From: a virus | Reading direction: 5' to 3' (one strand) | IMG/VR virus record: IMGVR_UViG_3300021964_000052 | Span: 1 to 64,000 of that record | DNA: 64,000 nt | In this document: positions 43,817 through 50,870 of the stretch, piece after piece | How the letters are laid out: each line of letters begins with the position of its first letter | Numbering within the stretch: the stretch's first letter is position 1 | Notes under the pieces: model-generated | Database searches by the model: none | Told to the model about the DNA's origin: nothing | The model's input: only the letters and a program-made list of their open reading frames with translations | Program-made: the position numbers and the translations under genes

Positions 43817-44326
43817 CTAGAATAATTCTAATTGAACTGCTTGATTATCTTTTCTTTCAATCTTATAAGCATCCATAACCTTTCTAGTAGGTTCGAATCT
43901 ATTATTATCCCAATCCAATAACTCTCCATCCTTAACAGTCAAAGCATGCTTGGCAACCATCACCATAAATGATCCTTTAGGATGAGATTCCATAAAGCTT
44001 TTTAACGTTTTCTTTCTCCAAATCTCTTCTCCTTTAAGCTTATATCTATTTTTGATATCAGTTTTACCAAGCTTTGTAATACTAAACTCCTTATTATCAA
44101 TCTTAAGTCCTTTTCTTTCTGCCTTAGCAAACTTATTAGACATAGTTTGAGAGTTAGTACCTTTCTTAAATTTTCTACCTAACTCATCTTTACAATACTG
44201 ATGAGCAGATCTATAACTGATTCCTGTAGCAGAAGCAAGACTTCTTACAACACAATCATTACGTTCCGATTTAGCTAGTTCACAATCTGTAGCTGAATAA
44301 TTTGAATTTACGTTTAAATATCCCAT
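43817..44326 (-). CDS. papain/C39-like cysteine protease-like protein
   Basis: 169 residues. ERNDCVVRSLASATGISY (Cys25 at the start of a helix) with KGSFMVMVAKHALTVKDGELLDW later gives a Cys...His...Asp/Asn order like papain-fold peptidases. The fold is common among phage and host proteins that cleave peptides or ubiquitin-like tags, or act as inactive binders. Ends QLELF. Own promoter at 44355 and leader AAAATAAAGGTTATG. Early gene; host-directed protease is one possibility. Confidence 0.65.
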   Translation of the reverse strand: MGYLNVNSNYSATDCELAKSERNDCVVRSLASATGISYRSAHQYCKDELGRKFKKGTNSQTMSNKFAKAERKGLKIDNKEFSITKLGKTDIKNRYKLKGEEIWRKKTLKSFMESHPKGSFMVMVAKHALTVKDGELLDWDNNRFEPTRKVMDAYKIERKDNQAVQLELF

Positions 44327-44354
44327 AACCTTTATTTTTAATTTTTTAATTATA

Positions 44355-44389
44355 CCTTAATATATGAATAATATTCCAGAAAAGCAACT
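44355..44389 (-). promoter_or_regulatory. Bacteroidetes-type promoter
   Basis: TAGTTGC; TTG then 20 bases then TATATTAAGG, followed by GTATAATTAAAAAATTAAAAATAAAGG and the start codon. One of the best matches to the consensus of this phage. Confidence 0.78.
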
Positions 44390-44394
44390 ATTTG

Positions 44395-45288
44395 TTATAC
44401 TCTTTCCCAAGTTAATCCATTGTAGTTAGTAACGAAAGAATCAAGTATATTTTGAACTCTTACCTTAGTTAACTTTCTATCATAGATAGTATCTACATAA
44501 GCATCAGTATCATTATCCCATCTTCTACCTTTAGTTTTAACTTCTAAGTCAGCAGACTTACCTGAATATGACATTCTAGTAATCTTAGCTTCAACGATAT
44601 TACTTACTCCAAAATCAAATCTTTCTTGAATATAAGCAGTTTTATCATCTAATATCTTGATACCAGCTTTAAGATCATCGATAATAATATCATTTCTAAA
44701 AGCTTTTCTTTGTTCCTGAATATCTCTAATCTCATTATTAACTTTATTAACAGCCTCCTGAGTCTTGCTGGTAATCTCATTATGATCTTCCCATACTTTA
44801 TTCATCTCAGCAAGAATATCATCTTTATGATCTTGAATTATCATAGCATACTCACCGGATAATCTAAGTCTCTCATTATTAAAATCTGAGAAGTAATCAG
44901 AAGTAGAGTAGGTACTAATACCCATATCAGTAAATTGAGCTTCTTTAGTATCATTATCCCATCTACTATACTCTTGAACTTTAATAGTAGCTACTTCTTT
45001 AGTTCTAAAAAACTTCTTAGTAACATAGTCGTCTTTCTCTTCTGACCATACTTCTTTTTCATACTCATCACCTCTAGCAGTAATCTCCATAGATGTTCCA
45101 TAAGTAGCTTGAAATCTCATATCTTCTAAGCTAGTTTCAATAGAAGAGAAGTACGATTTAAGAACTTCATTTAAAGCTTTAGACTTATTATCACTAGCTT
45201 CGTGATTCTTATTTCTTAATTTTTCTAATTTAGCTTCTAGTTTAGACTCTTTAGCTGCAAGAGTTTCGAAAATTGATTTATTGTTCAT
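44395..45288 (-). CDS. coiled-coil early protein
   Basis: 297 residues. Helical ends (KLEAKLEKLRNKNHEASD, KTQEAVNKVNNEIRDIQEQRKAF) flank a beta-rich middle with two similar blocks: KVQEYSRWDNDTKEAQ and KGRRWDNDTDAYVD, plus MEITARGDEYEKEVW. The repeated RWDNDT block suggests an internal duplication. No known family. Strong promoter (45316) and good ribosome site AAAATAAAGGTTATG. Confidence 0.65.
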   Translation of the reverse strand: MNNKSIFETLAAKESKLEAKLEKLRNKNHEASDNKSKALNEVLKSYFSSIETSLEDMRFQATYGTSMEITARGDEYEKEVWSEEKDDYVTKKFFRTKEVATIKVQEYSRWDNDTKEAQFTDMGISTYSTSDYFSDFNNERLRLSGEYAMIIQDHKDDILAEMNKVWEDHNEITSKTQEAVNKVNNEIRDIQEQRKAFRNDIIIDDLKAGIKILDDKTAYIQERFDFGVSNIVEAKITRMSYSGKSADLEVKTKGRRWDNDTDAYVDTIYDRKLTKVRVQNILDSFVTNYNGLTWERV

Positions 45289-45315
45289 AACCTTTATTTT
45301 ATCTTTTTAATTATA

Positions 45316-45350
45316 CTTAAATATAAGAAGAAGATCTCAGACTAGCAACT
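45316..45350 (-). promoter_or_regulatory. Bacteroidetes-type promoter
   Basis: TAGTTGC; TTG then 20 bases then TATATTTAAG, close to the Bacteroidetes TAnnTTTG box. Confidence 0.75.
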
Positions 45351-45379
45351 ATTTCCATGTTTATTTTTGGAAAAAGTTA

Positions 45380-45607
45380 CTAAAAGGGGAGAGGTATATC
45401 TTTTTCACCTTTAGGTATATACTGAGTATTATCCAGTTTTCTATAATTCATAGAAGCAAAAGGCTGTTCACCTATCTCTTCTATATTAACCGAATCAGTA
45501 CTTTTAACATTTTCCATAGCTAGTTTAACTTTAGCAGCTTCTTTCTTAGCCATATAATCATTTTCAGCATATACATAAGTATCTACTTTTACAACATATC
45601 GTTTCAT
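45380..45607 (-). CDS. 75-residue hypothetical protein
   Basis: MKRYVVKVDTYVYAENDYMAKKEAAKVKLAM then a charged end. The YVYAENDYMAKKEAAK pattern (strand then helix) is seen in small phage proteins of unknown role. Leader AAATAAAGGTTATG supports the start. Co-transcribed behind the 31-residue gene. Confidence 0.6.
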   Translation of the reverse strand: MKRYVVKVDTYVYAENDYMAKKEAAKVKLAMENVKSTDSVNIEEIGEQPFASMNYRKLDNTQYIPKGEKDIPLPF

Positions 45608-45612
45608 AACCT

Positions 45613-45708
45613 TTATTTTAAATTAGTATTATATTCTTTATTGTATTCTTCTACTGTAACCCATTTATCTATTTCGTTACACCATACCATTCCATCTATA
45701 ATTTTCAT
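45613..45708 (-). CDS. 31-residue micropeptide
   Basis: MKIIDGMVWCNEIDKWVTVE and a short tail. It has the standard ribosome site (AAAATTAAGGTTATG) and its own 20-base-spacer promoter (45727). The Trp/Cys-containing beta pattern resembles a truncated zinc-ribbon-like unit but only one Cys is present. Confidence 0.5.
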   Translation of the reverse strand: MKIIDGMVWCNEIDKWVTVEEYNKEYNTNLK

Positions 45709-45726
45709 AACCTTAATTTTAATATA

Positions 45727-45761
45727 CCTAAATATATGAATAATATCTCGGACTAGCAACT
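45727..45761 (-). promoter_or_regulatory. Bacteroidetes-type promoter
   Basis: AAGTTGC; TTG then 20 bases then TATATTTAGG. The -33 box starts directly behind the stop codon of the 45762 gene. Confidence 0.75.
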
Positions 45762-45989
45762 TTAATCACATAAAGTTTCATACTTTTTTTCGTATGTTAA
45801 ATACAATTCTAAGTATAAAGTTTTACAGGTATCAGTTAAGTAAGAGTTCTGATGCTTGTTTAAGAAGTAATTTAAAAAAGACTTATTATACCTTTTAGCA
45901 GCTCTAAGCTGTGGAATATTCTTACAGCTCTCGATAATTTTAATTCCTTTGTTATAAGCTTCGGTAATGACTGGTTCTCTATTTTTCAT
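45762..45989 (-). CDS. 75-residue helical protein
   Basis: Helical, with IIESCKNIPQLRAAKRYNKSFLNYFLNK and a Cys-containing helix near the end. It overlaps 45979 by 11 bases. The IPQLRAAKRY segment resembles a short helical-hairpin unit of small phage proteins. No function. Confidence 0.55.
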   Translation of the reverse strand: MKNREPVITEAYNKGIKIIESCKNIPQLRAAKRYNKSFLNYFLNKHQNSYLTDTCKTLYLELYLTYEKKYETLCD

Positions 45990-46179
45990 ATTTCTGTTTA
46001 TAATGTTTATAAAATTTACTTCCTACTCCTAGTGCCACTATTTCACACCCTTCCGGAAGTTTAGTTCCTCTTTTAGTAATTAAATTATCAGGGCATCTAA
46101 TATCTTTGAACTCTTTAACCCAAACTTTAGAACCTGATTTCTTTCTATATGCTACTGCTATTGGTGTATATTCTCTCAT
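45979..46179 (-). CDS. 66-residue hypothetical protein
   Basis: MREYTPIAVAYRKKSGSKVW followed by strands and KLPEGCEIVALGVGSKFY. Small basic beta-rich protein, unrecognised. Begins 4 bases after the stop of the 40-residue membrane peptide. Confidence 0.55.
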   Translation of the reverse strand: MREYTPIAVAYRKKSGSKVWVKEFKDIRCPDNLITKRGTKLPEGCEIVALGVGSKFYKHYKQKYEK

Positions 46180-46183
46180 ATTA

Positions 46184-46306
46184 CTATTCGGTTACAATCT
46201 TAACAAATAGATAAACAAATAAACATCCCAACAACAATAAAGGAATCATACATCCTATAATACCTGGTGTTATTTTTTCTTCTTCTATCTGTGATTTAGT
46301 TTTCAT
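46184..46306 (-). CDS. 40-residue single-span membrane peptide
   Basis: MKTKSQIEEEKITPGIIGCM then hydrophobic IPLLLLGCLFVYLFVKIV. Short charged N-terminus and one transmembrane helix. Position in a tight run of small genes supports it; no ribosome site is outstanding. Confidence 0.5.
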   Translation of the reverse strand: MKTKSQIEEEKITPGIIGCMIPLLLLGCLFVYLFVKIVTE

Positions 46307-46329
46307 ATTACTTTTTAATAAATTTCAAA

Positions 46330-46491
46330 CTATAAGTTATATAAAAATACTGTTAATGAAATTGGCCATAAAAAGATATGGAAAAACCTTTCTTTAAAAG
46401 TCCATTGCATGTTATAAGGATATTCAAGTTCATTAGTACTAAACCACTCTAACCATCCGGTCCAACAAAGTCCTATTATGATATACCACAT
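46330..46491 (-). CDS. 53-residue Trp-rich membrane protein
   Basis: MWYIIIGLCWTGWLEWFSTN, a middle charged part and a second hydrophobic end (FFHIFLWPISLTVFLYNL): two short membrane helices rich in Trp. Overlaps the end of the SWIM gene by 16 bases. Confidence 0.5.
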   Translation of the reverse strand: MWYIIIGLCWTGWLEWFSTNELEYPYNMQWTFKERFFHIFLWPISLTVFLYNL

Positions 46492-46892
46492 AACTTTTCT
46501 ACTTCTTTAATATGTTTACATCTTTTATGAGCTATATAACCCCAACAGTCACAACTCAACTTACCATGTTTATTCTTTTTAACTGTATAAGTTTTATCCG
46601 AACTAGCACTCTCAAAAGTCCATTTTTCCGGTTCAACAAATAACTCTTCAAATGGTTTCTTTTCTACTATGATATCCTCATAAGTAGTTTCAGGATGAAC
46701 TTCCATCCAAGTAGGGGTATGAATCTTTTTCCCATCCTTGATCATAAAACCTCCTTTGCCAATATTAGAGTAAGGTACTTTATAAAAAAATCTCTGTACC
46801 TGTAAGTAAGAAGGAGGATTAGGAATACTTAACGCTCCTTCCGAGTACATTAAAACTTTTTTCTTACCGTTATAAACTTCCCAAAGTGCCAT
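46476..46892 (-). CDS. SWIM zinc-finger protein
   Basis: 138 residues. The C-terminus has a SWIM finger, Cys114-x-Cys116-x8-Cys125-x-His127, in the setting YTVKKNKHGKLSCDCWGYI then KRCKHIKEVEKLCG. SWIM fingers bind DNA or protein partners and occur in recombination and transposition factors. The N-terminal 90 residues are beta-rich and unassigned. It lies just after the tRNA-Arg gene and may share its transcript. Confidence 0.78.
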   Translation of the reverse strand: MALWEVYNGKKKVLMYSEGALSIPNPPSYLQVQRFFYKVPYSNIGKGGFMIKDGKKIHTPTWMEVHPETTYEDIIVEKKPFEELFVEPEKWTFESASSDKTYTVKKNKHGKLSCDCWGYIAHKRCKHIKEVEKLCGIS

Positions 46893-46908
46893 AAATTAAT
46901 TTTTAAAG

Positions 46909-46982
46909 TAGTCCCTGTAGGAGTCGAACCTACAACCTCCTGATTCGTAGTCAGGTGCTCTATCCAATTGAGCTAAGAGACT
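46909..46982 (-). tRNA. tRNA-Arg (anticodon ACG)
   Basis: A complete cloverleaf: acceptor AGTCTCT/AGGGACT (one G-T pair), D-arm GCTC...GAGC, anticodon arm CCTGA-CTACGAA-TCAGG giving anticodon ACG, T-arm GTAGG-TTCGACT-CCTAC, discriminator A. The CCA end is not encoded. The first two bases overlap the TAG stop of the Smr gene. A34 must be changed to inosine by host TadA to read CGC/CGA as well as CGT. Confidence 0.93.
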
Positions 46983-47208
46983 ATAAATTTGTATAAGTTA
47001 CTACTACTGTTCCTAAATTATCAGAAGGAACATAGTAATCAAAATCATTTTCTGAACATATATCAATAACTATATTTCTCATAGCTTTACTATTTCCAGT
47101 AATGACTTCTATATCAAAAGAACCTAAGGCTGAAGCTGAAAGTAAAGTCTCTTCTACTTCTTCTTTTGCCATTATATGTGATAACCCATGTAAATCTAAG
47201 CTATACAT
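46981..47208 (-). CDS. Smr-domain protein
   Basis: About 75 residues when started at ATG 47208, which overlaps the stop of the protease-like gene; a TTG two codons upstream is less likely. SLDLHGLSHIMAKEEVEE (LDLHGL...A..V) and VITGNSKAMRNIV (TGxGxHS-like) are the two Smr blocks. Smr domains bind or nick nucleic acids, including mRNA on stalled ribosomes. Here it is a stand-alone minimal domain. Its stop overlaps tRNA-Arg. Confidence 0.75.
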   Translation of the reverse strand: MYSLDLHGLSHIMAKEEVEETLLSASALGSFDIEVITGNSKAMRNIVIDICSENDFDYYVPSDNLGTVVVTYTNL

Positions 47209-47579
47209 AACCAATTCTTTTCTTCGTTATTAGCAGCAACCTCATATGGATGGTTATCATATCTATACCCCATCTGATAATATCTAGCCATCCATGTAGG
47301 AGACTGCAAGTAGTGCTGATATTCGTGAACGATTATTTCAGCTAAATGTTGTTCGTTTTCTACTTTAGGATAGTAAACTACTATAGAGTTAGTAATCCTA
47401 TCGTATTCTGCATCAGGCATCTGCTCTCCTTCCATTCCTTCTTCTCCAGATAATCTAGCATAAATAGATCTTTCGAATTCTAAATATGGAGAACATTCCT
47501 TAAATTTACTCAAGCCGTACTTATCTATACAGTTATCTAAATACTTTTGAGCTAATACTTTTATCTCTTCTAACTGCAT
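47196..47579 (-). CDS. zincin-like metalloprotease (HExxH)
   Basis: 127 residues. HEYQH at 85-89 (EIIVHEYQHYLQSP) is the zinc site, with Glu113 in PYEVAANNEE as the likely third ligand, similar to SprT- or toxin-neighbour IrrE-type small zincins. A host- or phage-protein cleaving enzyme is likely. Between the Smr gene and the 47581 gene, with tight overlaps. Confidence 0.75.
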   Translation of the reverse strand: MQLEEIKVLAQKYLDNCIDKYGLSKFKECSPYLEFERSIYARLSGEEGMEGEQMPDAEYDRITNSIVVYYPKVENEQHLAEIIVHEYQHYLQSPTWMARYYQMGYRYDNHPYEVAANNEEKNWLCIA

Positions 47580-47580
47580 A

Positions 47581-47796
47581 TTATCTAATTAAACCTTGAA
47601 TATCGTTAATCCCCATCGTTTTTCTAACCTTATCGTCACCATAAGCTATCATAGTAATACCTCCAGTTTCGATAATATACTTATCCATACCTTCATACCT
47701 AATTAACTTAGCTAATGATTCTTTTACCTTACCAGAAGGAGTTAATCCTTCCATGTAGAAAACGTCGTTTACTTTTAAATCTTTAATCTTTGTCAT
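47581..47796 (-). CDS. 71-residue beta-rich protein
   Basis: MTKIKDLKVNDVFYMEGLTPSGKVKESLAKL then IIETGGITMIAYGDDKV; the pattern of short strands resembles a small SH3- or barrel-like fold. No family. First gene of an operon: promoter 47825 and leader ATAAAAATAAAGGTTATG. Confidence 0.6.
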   Translation of the reverse strand: MTKIKDLKVNDVFYMEGLTPSGKVKESLAKLIRYEGMDKYIIETGGITMIAYGDDKVRKTMGINDIQGLIR

Positions 47797-47824
47797 AACC
47801 TTTATTTTTATCTTTTTAATTATA

Positions 47825-47859
47825 CCTTAATATAAGAAGAATATCTCGGGGAGGCAACT
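47825..47859 (-). promoter_or_regulatory. Bacteroidetes-type promoter
   Basis: AAGTTGCC; TTG then 20 bases then TATATTAAGG, directly after the stop of the 47860 gene. It heads the run Smr-tRNA-Arg-SWIM and the small genes beyond. Confidence 0.78.
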
Positions 47860-48198
47860 TTAACTTGATAAAAGATGTAATGTCCAAGCTATTATTCCAT
47901 TAAGCTGTAAAAGAACTAAGTTCCATTGTTTTCTTACTGCTGTCTGTACCATAACACATATAAATCCGCAAATATATAAAGGAGGAGAGATAGTCCATTG
48001 TGCTGCTACCAGAAAACCAGCTCCCATATAACCTATTCTAGAAGATAATCTTTCGATAGGAGTTAATCTTCTTTCTCTCACCATTAATCTCATAATACCC
48101 CTATACCATCTATACTCACATTTACGGCAAGTCTTTTTATACTTTGATTTATAAAACCAATCTGGTCGCTTTTCCTTACATACGTTACACTTTCTCAT
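47860..48198 (-). CDS. zinc-ribbon plus membrane protein
   Basis: 112 residues. The N-terminus has two CxxC pairs (RKCNVCKEKRPDWFY; KTCRKCEYRWYRG), a zinc ribbon. From about residue 52 two or three membrane helices follow (IGYMGAGFLVAAQWTI, PLYICGFICVMVQTAV, LVLLQLNGIIAWTLHLL). The order ribbon then membrane suggests an anchored regulator; the membrane part has the small-residue look of PQ-loop-like proteins but is too short for certainty. Confidence 0.6.
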   Translation of the reverse strand: MRKCNVCKEKRPDWFYKSKYKKTCRKCEYRWYRGIMRLMVRERRLTPIERLSSRIGYMGAGFLVAAQWTISPPLYICGFICVMVQTAVRKQWNLVLLQLNGIIAWTLHLLSS

Positions 48199-48199
48199 C

Positions 48200-48550
48200 T
48201 TACTTCCAGAACATTTGTATTGCTAATAATGCAAAGCAAAGTACTAAACTAATAAAAGTTTTAATATTAATACCTTCTTTAAAAAATATACCTACAAATA
48301 TAGCATAAACTGCTATACCAATAGCAAAACCTATAAATCTAGCAGGCCATAATAGCCCGTTAAAAGACTCAACAGTATTCTTAGTAGCCCAAAGGTAAAA
48401 AAAAGAAATAAATAATCCACCCGAGGCTACTAAAAGTTCATTTTTTCTAAATGATTCCCAAAGGAACTGACCGTTTAATTGAAACCAAACGAGTACATGT
48501 CCTATTATAAAAAAGAATACACCTAAAAGAAGTTGTTCGGTTTTAGACAT
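48200..48550 (-). CDS. four-helix membrane protein, DMT/SMR-like
   Basis: 116 residues and four predicted membrane helices: LLLGVFFFIIGHVLVWF, LLVASGGLFISFFYLWA, FIGFAIGIAVYAIFVGIFF and TFISLVLCFALLAIQMFW. Size and topology match the small multidrug-resistance/DMT fold. Such genes occur in several T4-like phages without known role. Next to another membrane gene and in the same operon. Confidence 0.6.
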   Translation of the reverse strand: MSKTEQLLLGVFFFIIGHVLVWFQLNGQFLWESFRKNELLVASGGLFISFFYLWATKNTVESFNGLLWPARFIGFAIGIAVYAIFVGIFFKEGINIKTFISLVLCFALLAIQMFWK

Positions 48551-48735
48551 TAAAATAAAATTAATTTCTCATCACTATTGATAGCTGAAAATCTTCTAGT
48601 TATTAATTTACCTACTGGTCTTTTAGAAACTTTTTCATAAGTATAACCATCTACGATTATATGTTGCCCATCTAATACAGTATCAGCAATTCTAGCATTT
48701 ATTTTTGTAGTATGGACGTAGTATGTATTTTTCAT
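48550..48735 (-). CDS. 61-residue hypothetical protein
   Basis: Beta-rich: KNTYYVHTTKINARIADTV, QHIIVDGYTYEKVSKRPVG, LITRRFSAINSDEKLIL. No known motif. Its stop overlaps the start of the membrane gene by one base. Confidence 0.5.
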   Translation of the reverse strand: MKNTYYVHTTKINARIADTVLDGQHIIVDGYTYEKVSKRPVGKLITRRFSAINSDEKLILF

Positions 48736-48751
48736 ATTTTAATTTTTAATT

Positions 48752-48988
48752 TTATCTTCTAACTTTATTTAAATTTGATCCCCATCCTATCCTTCTATCC
48801 ATAGATGAGATAGTTTTAGCGGTTTCAGGATCTTTTATTACTTCTGTTTCTGCATAAGTAGTCTTTCCGGAAATAATATTTCTAACATACCATCTAGAAG
48901 TACTAGAACAATTAACACAAGTCTTAGTACCTGGGAGAGCCTTAACTCTTAATGGGTTAATTTTCTCCTGACATTTAATACAAATCAT
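48752..48988 (-). CDS. DksA/TraR-type zinc-finger-like protein
   Basis: 78 residues from ATG 48988; the frame extends upstream with only a GTG. CIKCQEKINPLRVKALPGTK and CVNCSSTSRW reproduce the C4 finger of DksA/TraR proteins (CxxC...I...R..A.P...C..C). DksA-like proteins sit in the RNA polymerase secondary channel, though the coiled coil needed for that is lacking; it may act as a simple zinc protein. Overlaps the 56-residue zinc protein by 14 bases. Confidence 0.65.
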   Translation of the reverse strand: MICIKCQEKINPLRVKALPGTKTCVNCSSTSRWYVRNIISGKTTYAETEVIKDPETAKTISSMDRRIGWGSNLNKVRR

Positions 48989-49145
48989 GATCACATCCTT
49001 TTTTATGTTGAAACCATCCTCCACATTTACACTTTATATAGTGAACTGTAGCTAATACCATCGGTGAGCCGGCCATGGCAGTCCAAATGTTTGGATGCCA
49101 ATGGTCGCCACAAATACCTAATACATGTTTAATAACTTCTATCAT
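48975..49145 (-). CDS. 56-residue His/Cys-rich protein
   Basis: MIEVIKHVLGICGDHWHPNI and YIKCKCGGWFQHKKGCDHDL provide Cys/His pairs that could bind one zinc. It starts at an ATGA overlap with the DUF932 gene, good evidence of coupled translation. Related short zinc proteins are scattered through this region. Function unknown. Confidence 0.6.
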   Translation of the reverse strand: MIEVIKHVLGICGDHWHPNIWTAMAGSPMVLATVHYIKCKCGGWFQHKKGCDHDLY

Positions 49146-49969
49146 ACTAATGCTGTTGCTAATTTAAATAATTCTTTATTAACTTTAAGATCTTTTTCAA
49201 ACGATTTAATCTTTCTAACTTTTCTAACTTTAGCTCCAGTCAAAGCAGCATGAAAGTCTCCTTGAGTAATCTTCTCTTGTATTACGTTAAATACTCTCCA
49301 TAAATCATCTCCTTTATCAGCCTCTCTTTTAGGTTCTAGGATATCATCGATAGTTTCCTCATCATAATCTAAAGTATCAACTCCAGCTCTAATTAACATA
49401 GCATCTAAAGCCATCTTTCTTTTTTCATCTTCAGTTAAAATTCTATTTTTCATATCGTTCATAACCTCAACTCTTTTAGGAAGATCATTAACTGCCTGCT
49501 TTACAACGTTTCTAAGCTCTTCAAACGAATAACCTTTGTGCTTAATTTTAAAGTCACTAAACTGCTCATCAGCAACTACTAATCCATTAGAACAAACTAA
49601 TCTAAAAATACCAACGCTAAATTTAAACGCTTGCATACCGTCATGAGAGTTAGTCAATAAAATTCTAGGATAAGCATCATCACCGTCCTTAGAGGTAATC
49701 TTGATATCTGGATTCTGAAAAGCAACCATATGCTTACTAAAGATAGTACCTTCAGCTTTTCTAGATTTTCTTTGAGCTGCCTCTACTGGAAACCAGTTAA
49801 GTTTAGCTAAATCGTCAATGATAGTTTCTGTATTAACGAATAAATACTTATTAGTAACGTCAGGATTAGTAGGAGCTTTAGCGAATACTAAAGGAGCCTG
49901 AGTGTTAATTTGATCCTTTGTAAGGTAAGAATCTAAACCATTTTGGAAATTCATAAGAATGTCTGCCAT
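49142..49969 (-). CDS. DUF932 family phage/plasmid-like protein
   Basis: 275 residues. Blocks FAKAPTNPDVTNKYLFVNTE, RILLTNSHDGMQAFKFSVGI and FRLVCSNGLVVADEQF are typical of DUF932 (TIGR03299-like), found in phages and plasmids and of unknown function; some members lie near replication or anti-restriction genes. The C-terminus is helical and basic. Strong own promoter at 49999 and leader AAAAATAAAGGTTATG. Confidence 0.8.
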   Translation of the reverse strand: MADILMNFQNGLDSYLTKDQINTQAPLVFAKAPTNPDVTNKYLFVNTETIIDDLAKLNWFPVEAAQRKSRKAEGTIFSKHMVAFQNPDIKITSKDGDDAYPRILLTNSHDGMQAFKFSVGIFRLVCSNGLVVADEQFSDFKIKHKGYSFEELRNVVKQAVNDLPKRVEVMNDMKNRILTEDEKRKMALDAMLIRAGVDTLDYDEETIDDILEPKREADKGDDLWRVFNVIQEKITQGDFHAALTGAKVRKVRKIKSFEKDLKVNKELFKLATALV

Positions 49970-49998
49970 AACCTTTATTTTTTTTAAATTATTTATAC

Positions 49999-50033
49999 TA
50001 TAAATATAAGAATAATAGTTCAGTTACGCAACT
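49999..50033 (-). promoter_or_regulatory. Bacteroidetes-type promoter
   Basis: TAGTTGCG; TTG then 20 bases then TATATTTATA. Confidence 0.72.
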
Positions 50034-50039
50034 ATTTTA

Positions 50040-50234
50040 CTATATATTTTCATACTCAATATCATCTATAAACCTAACTATCAAAAACCATTCATTATGT
50101 CTCAATACATGATCACAGTGTAGATAATCTCTCCAAGCTTTTAAACCTACCATGTTACCATTAACTTGTTCTACTTTAATTTTTCTAACAAGTTGATACA
50201 TGATGCCGTTAAATTCTATTATTTGAGTGTTCAT
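50040..50234 (-). CDS. 64-residue hypothetical protein
   Basis: MNTQIIEFNGIMYQLVRKIKVE, then WRDYLHCDHVLRHNEWFLIV. The ATG at 50234 overlaps the TAA stop of the upstream gene by one base, preferred to a TTG two codons earlier. Beta-rich; no family. Confidence 0.55.
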   Translation of the reverse strand: MNTQIIEFNGIMYQLVRKIKVEQVNGNMVGLKAWRDYLHCDHVLRHNEWFLIVRFIDDIEYENI

Positions 50235-50527
50235 TACCAAACTTTAACTGCTTCTAATAGCTTCCATGTATCTATTGCTTCATCAGACATATTTAATTCA
50301 TGATAATGATCCAAACAGCTAGTTAAAGATACTTCCCATTGAGAAAAAGGAAGAGATATTTCAAAAACTCTATCAAAATCTTCAAAAGTAATTTCAAATA
50401 ATACAGCAGACTTATGTCCTCCTATCATTGCTTTTTCTATTCCGGAAACTATTTGATTAGTTACCTTAGTAGACTTATTCTTGAAAAGTTGTTCAAACTC
50501 TTTTGTACTGTTAAAATGTAGCTTCAT
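50234..50527 (-). CDS. 97-residue hypothetical protein
   Basis: Starts MKLHFNSTKEFEQLFKNKST; mostly alternating strands and helices (AVLFEITFEDFDRVFEISL, HYHELNMSDEAIDTWKLLEA). No motif recognised. Same transcript as the tRNA-like element and the 50529 gene. Confidence 0.55.
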   Translation of the reverse strand: MKLHFNSTKEFEQLFKNKSTKVTNQIVSGIEKAMIGGHKSAVLFEITFEDFDRVFEISLPFSQWEVSLTSCLDHYHELNMSDEAIDTWKLLEAVKVW

Positions 50528-50528
50528 A

Positions 50529-50855
50529 CTATTCTCTGCTTTGTGACTGTTCCATCATAGTTTCATAGTAAGGACTATTAACCATTTTTTCATTAAACGT
50601 TTTGTATACTGCCTTATTAGTCCCATACATATACAAAGGACCGTCATACTCATAAGTAATAAAAGGAATATTTTCTAAGTCAGTTTGACCTTGCTTAGGT
50701 TGATACTCAGGTTTAGAATATCTTCTTTTACTATCAAATGATCTAAACTCTCTAGAAGTTACTCTATACCATTTACCTTTGATTTCGACTTCCAATACTG
50801 CCTCAGTAGGAAAATCGTATACTAATTTTTCTAAATGTCCTTTTTTTTCTGCCAT
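50529..50855 (-). CDS. 108-residue hypothetical protein behind the tRNA-like element
   Basis: MAEKKGHLEKLVYDFPTEAV, then EIKGKWYRVTSREFRSFDS and FITYEYDGPLYMYGTN. Beta-rich, basic, unrecognised. It follows the tRNA-like element by 15 bases with leader AGAAATAAAGGTTATG, so the element lies on the 5' end of its mRNA and must be removed or tolerated. Confidence 0.6.
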   Translation of the reverse strand: MAEKKGHLEKLVYDFPTEAVLEVEIKGKWYRVTSREFRSFDSKRRYSKPEYQPKQGQTDLENIPFITYEYDGPLYMYGTNKAVYKTFNEKMVNSPYYETMMEQSQSRE

Positions 50856-50870
50856 AACCTTTATTTCTAG

